A stretch of 36,267 nt of DNA from Magnetospirillum sulfuroxidans (GTDB lineage: Bacteria; Pseudomonadota; Alphaproteobacteria; Rhodospirillales; Magnetospirillaceae). The DNA is taken from contig NZ_JAGTUF010000029.1 of NCBI RefSeq assembly GCF_018224925.1, forward strand, positions 1-36,267, read 5' to 3'. Position 1 is the stretch's first letter. Every line of letters begins with the position of its first letter. Under the pieces are notes generated by a model, which saw only the letters and a program-made list of their open reading frames with translations, made no database searches and was not told where the DNA came from. Position numbers and translations under genes: made by a program. Shown in pieces: positions 1 to 6,862 of the stretch.

Positions 1-1
1 C

Positions 2-79
2 CTCTACGCCCACCAACCGATGTGCGCCGATGTCCTGGCAGCGGGCGGCAGCTTCATCTTCGGGTGCAAGCCGTCCAGC
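2..79 (+). pseudogene. Internal fragment of a DDE-type transposase
   Basis: Read in frame 2 from the left edge, the first 26 codons give an open peptide containing LYAHQPMCADVLAAGGSF and ending in CKPSS. From memory this resembles the central part of a common transposase family in which a 'DDLYACQP...AAGGDFLFVCKPSSH' stretch follows the catalytic core. The similarity stops abruptly after CKPSS at about position 79, where the sequence changes to an unrelated transposase, so this is a truncated remnant. The fragment at the right end of the window (36045 onwards) looks like the N-terminal part of the same family on the same strand. I am not sure of the IS family name, and the left edge of the window cuts the fragment. 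Confidence 0.55.
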
Positions 80-175
80 CGTTGCGTCGTCGGATGGATG
101 CTCACCGACCGTGAAAGCGTGACCTTGGCGAGCAAATTGATCGGTGAGATTGCTCGACGACACGGGGTTTCCCCC
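80..175 (+). pseudogene. IS3-family transposase (rve integrase core) fragment
   Basis: Directly after the first fragment and still in frame, about 32 codons read VVGWMLTDRESVTLASKLIG followed by EIARRHGVSP. This matches the family pattern of the IS3-group OrfB integrase core, where 'VVGWM..DRES.TLA..LI.E..RRHGV' precedes the catalytic Asp segment. Neither the catalytic Asp segment nor the rest of the domain follows, so only a short internal piece survives. A different IS3-family piece, the C-terminal end, lies at 32281-32370. The identification rests on recalled family patterns. Confidence 0.55.
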
Positions 176-220
176 GACTGTCGCAAGCACGTTGGCACAG
201 AGGGCGGTATCAGGCCATCT

Positions 221-375
221 GCCGTGTTCCGCAAAGTTACCAACGGATTTCGCTCCGACTGGGGGGCCAAATCCATGCCGGATATCGATCCGTCACCGGC
301 ACCGCCCGCCTGAAAGGTCAGGACGCTTTCGATGCTGTCCGCGAACTCATCGACGGCAATTTCGCCGTCGCCTGA
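221..375 (+). pseudogene. Frameshifted C-terminal end of a transposase (IS66-like)
   Basis: The peptide RKVTNGFRSDWGAK (codons 230-271) is followed by a change of reading frame. In the frame ending at the stop 373-375 the sequence continues HAGYRSVTGTARLKGQ, then DAFDAVRELIDGNFAVA. Together they resemble the C-terminus of IS66-type transposases, which end in 'GFRS..GA......RS...TAR..G.DA..A.R'. Loss of one base just after the AAA codon at 269-271 would explain the frameshift. It is the third transposase remnant in 375 bases. The family assignment is moderately sure; that this is a decayed coding end is more certain. Confidence 0.5.
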
Positions 376-490
376 ACGCCGGCGTCACCCCCGTGAGCAA
401 TTACGTCGGCATCGGCAATTCCTATCGACACTCGGTATAGACGAGGTTATGCTGCATACACATATACTTTCTATTCTCCAGGAAAATATC

Positions 491-1120
491 ATGTCGCAAA
501 AGAAACTCGTTCTTTTTGACTTAGATGGTGTAATTCTTAACAGTAAAATGAATATGGAATATTCTTGGGGACAGGTTTGCAGCCAGCTTAAAATTAATGT
601 AGATTTTGAAGAATACTTCTCAAAAATTGGTAGGCCATTTTTTGATATTATGACAATGCTTGGCCTACAAGAATATGCCTCTAGAGCTGAAAGTATTTTT
701 CGCGTTAGCTCTATGAGTAGCCTGCACCTAGTTTCATTCTATGATGGTGTCCGGGAAACACTTTCGGCGCTCGAGCAGGCTGGTATCGGCATGGGTGTGG
801 TGACCTCTAAGGACCGTATGCGGACCAATGCCATCCTCGCCATGCTGCCGGTCGACTTCACCACTGTCCAAACGCCCGGCGACAAGTTCCGCGGCAAGCC
901 GGCACCAGATCATTTGTTGCTGGCCATGGCCGAGTCGCAAATCGATCCGGCGGACACCATTTACATCGGCGATATGGACTCTGATTTCGAGGCCGCCCAG
1001 CGAGCGGGCATTGATTATCTTCATGCCCAGTGGGGTTATGGTGCCGCTCCCAAGGACGGCATCCCCGCTCTGAGCTCGATCAAGGAGCTGGCGGATTGGA
1101 TCGGAGTGCGGCACCCATGA
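491..1120 (+). CDS. HAD-superfamily hydrolase (phosphoglycolate-phosphatase-like)
   Basis: This is a predicted phosphatase of 209 residues. HAD motif I is FDLDGV near residues 8-13 with both catalytic Asp residues; motif II is the TS of VVTSKD; the motif III Lys is in GKPAPD; motif IV is GDMDSDFEAA. The length and the insert between motifs I and II fit a subfamily-I enzyme with a helical cap, not the small cap-less KdsC type. ATG 491 is preferred because AGGA lies 7 bases upstream and motif I starts at once; the open frame upstream of it is remnant IS DNA. The stop overlaps kdsB by ATGA, which suggests a sugar-phosphate substrate such as a Kdo-type 8-phosphate (inference). The first half of the gene is about 34% GC and the second half about 60%, an unusually sharp change inside one gene. 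Confidence 0.85.
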   Translation: MSQKKLVLFDLDGVILNSKMNMEYSWGQVCSQLKINVDFEEYFSKIGRPFFDIMTMLGLQEYASRAESIFRVSSMSSLHLVSFYDGVRETLSALEQAGIGMGVVTSKDRMRTNAILAMLPVDFTTVQTPGDKFRGKPAPDHLLLAMAESQIDPADTIYIGDMDSDFEAAQRAGIDYLHAQWGYGAAPKDGIPALSSIKELADWIGVRHP

Positions 1121-1863
1121 AAACGGTTGGCGTTATCCCTTGCCGCTACAAATCCGTGCGTTTTCCCGGCAAGCCTCTGGCCGATATCCTTGGCAAGCCC
1201 ATGATGTGGCACGTCTATCAGCAGGCACTGAAGGCACGTACGCTGGATGCCCTCTACATTGCCACCGACGACGAGCGCATCGCCGCAGTGTGCCGCGAAT
1301 TGGACCTACTGGTGCTAATGACCGGTGACAACCACAGCACTGGCACGGATCGGGTCGCCGAATGCCGGGACATGGTCGTCGCCGATGTCTATGTAAATAT
1401 CCAAGGTGACGAGCCGATGATTGACCCAAGTGCTATCGATTTGGTCGTCAACGCAATCAAACAATGTGATGATCCGGCGGTAATGGCGTCAAACGCCTAC
1501 ACACCCATCAGCAATCCTTCGGATGCGGTGGACACCAATATCGTCAAGGTTTCTCTTACTGCTGCCGGGAATACGATGGCTTACTCGCGGTCACCCATCC
1601 CCTTTCCCAAAAGCGGAGAGGTCCGCTATTTACGACAACTCGGCCTATATGCGTTCCGCCGTAGTGGTCTGCTGATCTTCTCTGAGCATCAGCCAGGGCC
1701 CGTGGAACGGGCCGAAGGTGTGGAAATGCTGCGCTTCATTGAACATGGATACCACGTCAAGATGGTGGAAGTGCACGATGAAAGTCTGTCCGTAGACACA
1801 GAATCTGACCTTCATCGGGTTAGGGCATTGATGGGAGCCCAGGTCGGACAGCCACAACTATGA
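1117..1863 (+). CDS. kdsB: 3-deoxy-manno-octulosonate cytidylyltransferase (CMP-Kdo synthetase)
   Basis: KdsB activates Kdo with CTP to CMP-Kdo in the cytoplasm for use by glycosyltransferases. The 248-residue product has the expected length. It begins MKTVGVIPCRYKSVRFPGKP, carrying the R-x-x-S-x-R-x-P-x-K-P nucleotide-binding signature, and has the QGDEP motif near residue 96. The later ARSP-like segment appears as YSRSPIPFP. The start overlaps the HAD stop (ATGA), and the stop overlaps the next small membrane gene. Its place in a polysaccharide locus beside a phosphatase suggests a dedicated copy for a Kdo-like sugar in this glycan, in addition to a core-LPS kdsB elsewhere (inference). Base composition is somewhat more AT-rich than the genes from 3626 onwards. 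Confidence 0.93.
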   Translation: MKTVGVIPCRYKSVRFPGKPLADILGKPMMWHVYQQALKARTLDALYIATDDERIAAVCRELDLLVLMTGDNHSTGTDRVAECRDMVVADVYVNIQGDEPMIDPSAIDLVVNAIKQCDDPAVMASNAYTPISNPSDAVDTNIVKVSLTAAGNTMAYSRSPIPFPKSGEVRYLRQLGLYAFRRSGLLIFSEHQPGPVERAEGVEMLRFIEHGYHVKMVEVHDESLSVDTESDLHRVRALMGAQVGQPQL

Positions 1864-2060
1864 TATCGGCAACGTTCCGACAATGGGCTAGAAATCAATT
1901 TTGGATGCCGCTATCTTGGATTTTCGTATTGTTCGTCGTTTCAGTTTTGCTCGGTCCGCATCGCCTAGATTTATCTGAAATGGCGTATGCCGCAGTGATT
2001 GTGGTTATTGGGGTTTATCCTTTGACCCTTATCGGCCAGGAAGACAACAGATTAGCATGA
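1860..2060 (+). CDS. Small membrane protein, two predicted transmembrane segments
   Basis: This is a 66-residue protein of unknown function. It has a short basic, aromatic N-terminus, a first hydrophobic stretch (about residues 15-32, WMPLSWIFVLFVVSVLLG) and a second one (about 41-58, MAYAAVIVVIGVYPLTLI) separated by a charged turn. The ATG overlaps the kdsB stop and the stop overlaps the polymerase start, both as ATGA, so it is very probably translated and coupled to the polymerase. It could be an accessory subunit of the polymerase or a split-off N-terminal part of it; nothing in the sequence decides. I do not recognise a family. Confidence 0.7.
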   Translation: MISATFRQWARNQFWMPLSWIFVLFVVSVLLGPHRLDLSEMAYAAVIVVIGVYPLTLIGQEDNRLA

Positions 2061-3535
2061 ACCGCCCACCGGACGACCGGTTAAGCATAAGCCCTGTCCA
2101 CTTATGGTCAGCCGGGATCATCGGCATTGGCATGATATTGCTGGTTCTGTTGCGCCCCGAGCGGCTAACCTTGGTCGGTAGCATTGCCGCCGCCGCATCT
2201 GTCGGTCTGTGTCTGGCCCATGTCGCAGCCATCCTTCTTCCACGTGAAAAGTACAGCCTGCCGTTTGTCGAAGGCATCGGTTTATTTTATTTGATCGAAT
2301 TTTCCATTCAACCGTTTCTCGTCGATTTTATCTGGCCGAATGCCGCGCCGATCCGCACCTATGTCGGATCGCCCGAAATCATTGAATTCAACGGTGCCGT
2401 GATGGGGGCACTTCTGCTTGGCGTCACATCGTTTTTCGTCAGTTTTCATCTTATTCGTGGCGTTATCCGCCAGCAACGGACGTTATCCACCCTTGTACCC
2501 GATCTCCCTCCGGCAACCCTTGTAAAACTGGGCTGGATTTGCGTCGTCAGTCACGTTGTTTGGCTAAGTTTTCCGGGGGTATTCCAGATTCCGTCCTTAG
2601 GGCAGCTGATTGGCCCCCTCGGCTTTCTTGGTTTCGGCATATTTTTCTTATTGGCCGTGCGGCGGCAAACCTCGCGCCTGCAACTGCTCATCGTCTTCGG
2701 CATTTTGCTGCCGTGGCGCATTTACCTCGGCATCAAAACCGGCGCTTTGGTCGGCACCCTGCTGCTACCGGCATTTTTGACATTCCTGTTGGCTGCCGTC
2801 AACCGGCGACGCTTTATTATCGTCGCTGCAGCCTTCGCCATACTGACGCTGTCAGCCTATCCGATTTTCGTCACCTATCGGGCCATTCTGGTGTGGGAAA
2901 CCGACACACTGACCCTCGCGGATCGTCTCAACATCCTGAGAAGAACGCTGTCCGACGTTGCCTCCAAAGAGATCATGACCCAAGACGGCGAGACTGTACA
3001 AACCTCGGCCAGCAGAAACTTCCGCGCCGTTCGACAAGTTTTGCGTCGGTTGAATCAGTCCGCAATCCTTGCAGTCGTTTACGAGCGCTCCCCCGAGCCG
3101 GTTCAATACTGGAACGGTGAAACTCTGTCTAGATTGATCAGTTCTCCGCTACCGCGTATTTTATGGGCCAACAAGCCATTGGAAAACCTAGGAAATACAT
3201 TCGGCCACCGATACGGTTTCATTGTTGAAAGCGACACAAAGATGTCCGTTAATCTTCCCTGGCTGGTCGAGGGATTCGTAAATTTTGGCTGGTGGGGTCT
3301 GGTTGCGGTCATGGCCGGGGCCGGGATTTTTCTGGGTCTTCTCGATGGGGCTTTGAATAGGCTTGGTGCTGGCGTGACGCAGACGGTTGTTGCGGGAACG
3401 CTTTTGTTTCCGTTGATCAATCACGAATCGAACATTAGCCTGACGGTGGGTAGCACGCTTCCGACCCTGTTGATCCTCATTGTGATCTTGTATATAGCTG
3501 GCCGCTTGTCGGCCCCGCGCTCCGGCAGGGCATAA
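2057..3535 (+). CDS. Wzy-like oligosaccharide repeat-unit polymerase
   Basis: This is a 492-residue polytopic inner-membrane protein with roughly ten to twelve hydrophobic segments (for example GIIGIGMILLVLL, VGLCLAHVAAILL, LGFLGFGIFFLLAV, FIIVAAAFAILTL and a C-terminal group with FGWWGLVAVMAGAGIFLGLL). A large soluble loop lies around residues 285-400, between the fifth-to-seventh group and the last group. That topology is typical of O-antigen and exopolysaccharide polymerases that join undecaprenyl-linked repeats at the periplasmic face. Primary sequence is poorly conserved in this class, so the call rests on topology, length and context beside kdsB and a Wzx-like flippase in the same operon. 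The start overlaps the small membrane gene by ATGA. A 90-base gap follows before rfbF. Confidence 0.75.
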   Translation: MNRPPDDRLSISPVHLWSAGIIGIGMILLVLLRPERLTLVGSIAAAASVGLCLAHVAAILLPREKYSLPFVEGIGLFYLIEFSIQPFLVDFIWPNAAPIRTYVGSPEIIEFNGAVMGALLLGVTSFFVSFHLIRGVIRQQRTLSTLVPDLPPATLVKLGWICVVSHVVWLSFPGVFQIPSLGQLIGPLGFLGFGIFFLLAVRRQTSRLQLLIVFGILLPWRIYLGIKTGALVGTLLLPAFLTFLLAAVNRRRFIIVAAAFAILTLSAYPIFVTYRAILVWETDTLTLADRLNILRRTLSDVASKEIMTQDGETVQTSASRNFRAVRQVLRRLNQSAILAVVYERSPEPVQYWNGETLSRLISSPLPRILWANKPLENLGNTFGHRYGFIVESDTKMSVNLPWLVEGFVNFGWWGLVAVMAGAGIFLGLLDGALNRLGAGVTQTVVAGTLLFPLINHESNISLTVGSTLPTLLILIVILYIAGRLSAPRSGRA

Positions 3536-3625
3536 ACCAACCTGGACTGCCCCAGCGTATTGCGATCTGCCGACCGAGTATTTTAAGTCTCGGCTGGAAG
3601 TGGGCCTCGCGATAAAGGAAATGTT

Positions 3626-4405
3626 GTGAAAGTCGTCATTCTTTGCGGTGGTCAGGGCACGCGCATCCGCGATGTCGCCGACAACATCCCCAAGCCAATG
3701 CTCCCCGTGGGGCCAGCGCCCATCTTGTGGCACGTGATGAAGTCCTATGCCGCCCACGGTTTCACCGACTTCATCCTGTGCCTGGGCTATAAAAGCCACA
3801 CCATCAAGGAATTTTTCCTGAACTATCAGGCCTTCACCAGCGACTTCACCTTGACGCTGGGGCGCGAGAAGGCCATCGACTATCACGGCGACCACGCCGA
3901 AAGCGGCTGGAAGATCACCTTGGCTGAAACCGGTATCGACTCACTGACCGGCACCCGGGTCAAGCGCATCGCCAAATATCTGGATGACGACGAAGAGTTC
4001 CTGCTTACCTATGCTGATGGTGTCGCCGATATCGACATCAATGCCCTGGTCAATTTCCACCTCAGCCACGGCAAGTTGGTCACCGTCACCGGCGTCCGCC
4101 CGCCCGGCCGCTTCGGTGAATTGGGCATCGAGACCGATGGCAGCGTGCGGGAGTTCAACGAAAAGCCCCAAGCCACCGGCGGCTGTATCTCGGGCGGCTA
4201 TTTCGTCTGCAACCGCAAAATGCTGGATTACATCGGCGACGACAACGTCATGTTGGAGCAGGACCCCATGCGCAAGGTGGTGGCCGATGGCCAGTTGATG
4301 GTCTATCGCCATGACGGCTTCTGGCAATGCATGGACACCTACCGCGACTACACGCTGCTGAACGATCTGTGGAACGCGGGCCAAGCCCCGTGGAGATGCT
4401 GGTGA
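3626..4405 (+). CDS. rfbF: Glucose-1-phosphate cytidylyltransferase
   Basis: RfbF makes CDP-glucose from glucose-1-phosphate and CTP, the first step of CDP-deoxysugar synthesis. The 259-residue protein has the usual length and begins with the nucleotidyltransferase signature MKVVILCGGQGTRIR, followed by the sugar-phosphate motif IPKPMLPVG. Further family motifs are TYADGVADI (metal Asp), GRFGELGI, FNEKP and the C-terminal GFWQCMDTYRDYTLLNDLW. The start is GTG at 3626: the only nearby ATG (3621) runs into a stop after two codons, and AAAGGA lies at about 3614-3619. Its stop overlaps the rfbG start (TGATG). A 90-base gap upstream makes a separate promoter possible. Confidence 0.95.
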   Translation: MKVVILCGGQGTRIRDVADNIPKPMLPVGPAPILWHVMKSYAAHGFTDFILCLGYKSHTIKEFFLNYQAFTSDFTLTLGREKAIDYHGDHAESGWKITLAETGIDSLTGTRVKRIAKYLDDDEEFLLTYADGVADIDINALVNFHLSHGKLVTVTGVRPPGRFGELGIETDGSVREFNEKPQATGGCISGGYFVCNRKMLDYIGDDNVMLEQDPMRKVVADGQLMVYRHDGFWQCMDTYRDYTLLNDLWNAGQAPWRCW

Positions 4406-5475
4406 TGGAAAAATTGTTTACCGCCTTCAAGGGTAAGCGTGTGCTGGTCACCGGCGACACCGGATTCAAGGGGTCGTGGCTGTGCCTGTGGCTGACCGAA
4501 TTGGGGGCCGAGGTCACCGGCTATGCCCTGCCGCCCGAAGGCGAGCGTCCGTTATTTGATCTGCTCGGTTTGCGCCAGTACATGCGCCATGTGGATGGCG
4601 ACGTCCGCGATCTTGATCATATGTCCCAGGTCTTTGCCGAAAGCCAACCCGAGGTGGTCATCCATCTGGCCGCCCAGGCTTTGGTGAGGCTGTCCTATGA
4701 ACAGCCCAAACAGACCATCGACACCAATGTCGGCGGATCGCTGAACCTATTGGAATGCCTGCGCACCAGCGATTCGGTGCGAGCGGCGGTCTATATTACC
4801 TCGGACAAGTGCTACGAAAACAAGGAATGGGTGTGGGGATACCGCGAAACCGACGAACTGGGCGGGCGTGATCCCTATTCGGCATCAAAAGCGGCGGCGG
4901 AAATCATTTTTTCCGCCTATTGCTCCAGCTATTTCGAGTCTCGCCCCGGTTTCGGCATCGCCAGCACCCGGGCCGGCAACGTTATCGGTGGCGGCGACTG
5001 GGCCCGCGACCGCATCATCCCCGATTGCATTCGCGCCCTGGAAGCCGGCATGCCAGTGCCGGTCCGCAACCCCCAGGCCACCCGCCCGTGGCAACACGTG
5101 TTAGAGCCGCTGTCGGGCTATCTGTCCGTTGCCGCCCATCTGGTGCAACAGCCGAAGAAATTTGGTAGCGCCTGGAATTTCGGCCCGCCCGTCGGTTCGG
5201 TGCGCACCGTCGGCGAATTGGTGGCCGAGGCGGTCAAGGTATGGGGCGAAGGCTCGTTCCAGCTCTCGCCCGAAGCCAACGCCCCACACGAAGCCCGACT
5301 GTTGCAGTTGAATACCGATCGCGCCGCCGTGGATTTGGGCTGGCGCTCACGCTGGGGCGTGGATGAAACCATCGACCGAACCATCGGCTGGTATCGTCAG
5401 GTCATCCGTGAAAACGCCTCCCCCCGCGCCGTCTGCCAGAACCAGATCAACGATTACATGGGCAAAAACCCGTGA
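4405..5475 (+). CDS. rfbG: CDP-glucose 4,6-dehydratase
   Basis: RfbG converts CDP-glucose to CDP-4-keto-6-deoxyglucose using bound NAD. The 356-residue extended-SDR protein has the cofactor motif VTGDTGFKGSW near residue 14 (the dehydratase-specific 'GFKGSWL' pattern), HLAAQALVR, the Ser/Thr of YITSDKCYEN and the catalytic pair YSASK. NVIGGGDW and RPWQHVLEPLSGY are family signatures in the second half. ATG 4405 is chosen over ATG 4396 because GGAG at 4392-4395 is correctly spaced for the former. The gene overlaps rfbF by one base (TGATG) and the following cupin gene by GTGA. No RfbH dehydratase, which would divert the product to 3,6-dideoxy sugars, is visible in this window. Confidence 0.95.
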   Translation: MEKLFTAFKGKRVLVTGDTGFKGSWLCLWLTELGAEVTGYALPPEGERPLFDLLGLRQYMRHVDGDVRDLDHMSQVFAESQPEVVIHLAAQALVRLSYEQPKQTIDTNVGGSLNLLECLRTSDSVRAAVYITSDKCYENKEWVWGYRETDELGGRDPYSASKAAAEIIFSAYCSSYFESRPGFGIASTRAGNVIGGGDWARDRIIPDCIRALEAGMPVPVRNPQATRPWQHVLEPLSGYLSVAAHLVQQPKKFGSAWNFGPPVGSVRTVGELVAEAVKVWGEGSFQLSPEANAPHEARLLQLNTDRAAVDLGWRSRWGVDETIDRTIGWYRQVIRENASPRAVCQNQINDYMGKNP

Positions 5476-5918
5476 TCGACGGCGTCGTCGTCACCCCGTT
5501 GCGCCGTATCGCCGACGACCGGGGCGCGGTGATGCACATGTTGCGCGCCGATTCGCCAGTGTTCCGACAATTCGGTGAGATCTATTTTTCCTCGGTCCAT
5601 CCCGGTAAGATCAAGGCTTGGCACTATCATCGTCGCATGGGCCTGAACTATGCGGTGCCAGTGGGCCGCATCAACTTCGTCCTTTACGATCCCCGGCCCG
5701 GCAGCTCCACCGAAAGCCAAATACGGGAAATCGCATTGGGCGGCGACGATTACGCTCTGGTCAGCGTACCGCCAGGCTTATGGACCGGCTTTCAATGCGT
5801 TGGCGGAGAAACCGCCCTGGTCGCCAATTGCGCCACCCTTGCCCATGACCCAAGCGAGGCCGAGCGCAAGGACCATGACGACCCGTTCATTCCTTATATC
5901 TGGCGGGATAGGCCATGA
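5472..5918 (+). CDS. RmlC-like cupin sugar epimerase
   Basis: This is a 148-residue single-domain cupin related to dTDP-4-dehydrorhamnose 3,5-epimerase. RmlC-like features include a leading DDRGAVMHMLR, the strand SSVHPGKIKAWHYHRR with clustered His residues, NFVLYDPRPGS and the beta-turn VPPGLWTGFQCVG. It lies directly behind rfbF and rfbG and its GTG start overlaps the rfbG stop (GTGA). The likely substrate is therefore CDP-4-keto-6-deoxyglucose, with inversion at C3 and/or C5 (inference). It is shorter than typical RmlC (about 180 residues). It could instead be a 3,4-ketoisomerase of the FdtA type, but the CDP context favours an epimerase. Confidence 0.8.
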   Translation: MIDGVVVTPLRRIADDRGAVMHMLRADSPVFRQFGEIYFSSVHPGKIKAWHYHRRMGLNYAVPVGRINFVLYDPRPGSSTESQIREIALGGDDYALVSVPPGLWTGFQCVGGETALVANCATLAHDPSEAERKDHDDPFIPYIWRDRP

Positions 5919-6862
5919 CCGCCATTCTGGTCACCGGCGGCAGCGGCTATGTGGGCGGTCGTCTGGTCCGTCACCTGCTGACACAGGGACATGAAGTCCG
6001 TCTCGCCAGCCGTCGGCCGCTTTCTCCCGCTTGGGCCAAGAACGCGCGAACCATCGTGCTTGATTGGGACGATCCGGCCAGTCTGGCGGCGGCATCCGCC
6101 GGCTGCCAGACTGTGGTGCATCTGGCCGGCTTGTCAGACGGCGAATGTGCTCGCGATCCGGTACAAGCCCTGCGCGTCAACGGCGAATATACTATCCGCC
6201 TGCTGGAAGCGGCCATAAATGCCGACTGCCAGCGCTTCGTACTGTTTTCCACCGCCCATGTCTATGGTGCCCGACTGAATGGCGTGGTGGACGAAACCGC
6301 GTTACCGCTGCCGCGCCATCCTTATGGCATCAGCAACCGGGTGGCCGAGGATTTTGTTTTAGCTGCCCATGCCCAGGGCCGCATCGGCGGCTTGGCCCTG
6401 CGCCTGTCAAACGCCATCGGCGCCCCTGTCCATGCCGGCATCGATCGTTGGGGCTTGCTGGTCAACGACCTGTGCCAGGCGGCGGCAATGGGCGGACCGT
6501 TGGTAATGCGGACCAGCGGCTTGGTCCGCCGTGATTTCATTCCACTGGCCGATGTGGAAAACGCCTTGGCCTATCTGCTGACGCTTCCGCTCGTCGCCTG
6601 GGCCGACGGCCTGATGAATTTGGGCACCGGGCAAGGCACGAGCGTGGCTGCCATGGCCGATCTGGTGCTGGCCCGCGCCCGCGCCAAGGGTCTGAATGTC
6701 GCCTTGCAGCGACCGGCCCCCGCCCCCGGTGAAATCGCCACACCGTTGGAGTACCGGATCGACAAGCTGCGCTCTTGCGGTTTCATCCCGCAAGCCGATC
6801 TGGCGGGGGCTATCGACGAAACCCTTGATTTCTGTGTGGCTCAGGCCAAGGTTAGACCATGA
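5915..6862 (+). CDS. NAD-dependent epimerase/dehydratase (extended SDR) with a variant active site
   Basis: This is a 315-residue Rossmann-fold protein. The N-terminal cofactor motif is VTGGSGYVGG (GxxGxxG), followed by VHLAGLSD and the catalytic-Thr region FSTAHVYG. The expected YxxxK reads YGISNR, so the active-site Lys is replaced by Asn; the codon is AAC. The position after rfbF, rfbG and the cupin suggests the last step of a CDP-sugar pathway, a 4-keto reductase or 4-epimerase. The missing Lys makes the exact chemistry uncertain. It overlaps both neighbours by ATGA. Confidence 0.85.
   Translation: MTAILVTGGSGYVGGRLVRHLLTQGHEVRLASRRPLSPAWAKNARTIVLDWDDPASLAAASAGCQTVVHLAGLSDGECARDPVQALRVNGEYTIRLLEAAINADCQRFVLFSTAHVYGARLNGVVDETALPLPRHPYGISNRVAEDFVLAAHAQGRIGGLALRLSNAIGAPVHAGIDRWGLLVNDLCQAAAMGGPLVMRTSGLVRRDFIPLADVENALAYLLTLPLVAWADGLMNLGTGQGTSVAAMADLVLARARAKGLNVALQRPAPAPGEIATPLEYRIDKLRSCGFIPQADLAGAIDETLDFCVAQAKVRP

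Noticed and set aside
463-468. TATACT as a -10 box for the operon starting at 491
   Set aside because: The hexamer is good, but no acceptable -35 lies 16-18 bases upstream, so the promoter is not supported.
332-490. N-terminal extension of the HAD gene upstream of ATG 491
   Set aside because: The extra 53 codons cover the end of an IS remnant and an AT-rich leader, and do not resemble HAD proteins; ATG 491 has a good ribosome site.
3574-3593. Short hairpin CCGAG / CTCGG between the polymerase and rfbF
   Set aside because: The arms are only 5 bases with a 10-base loop and no T-run follows; too weak to call a terminator.
3188-3895. A 235-codon minus-strand frame spanning the polymerase end and rfbF start
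   Set aside because: It crosses two well-supported plus-strand genes and has no family features.
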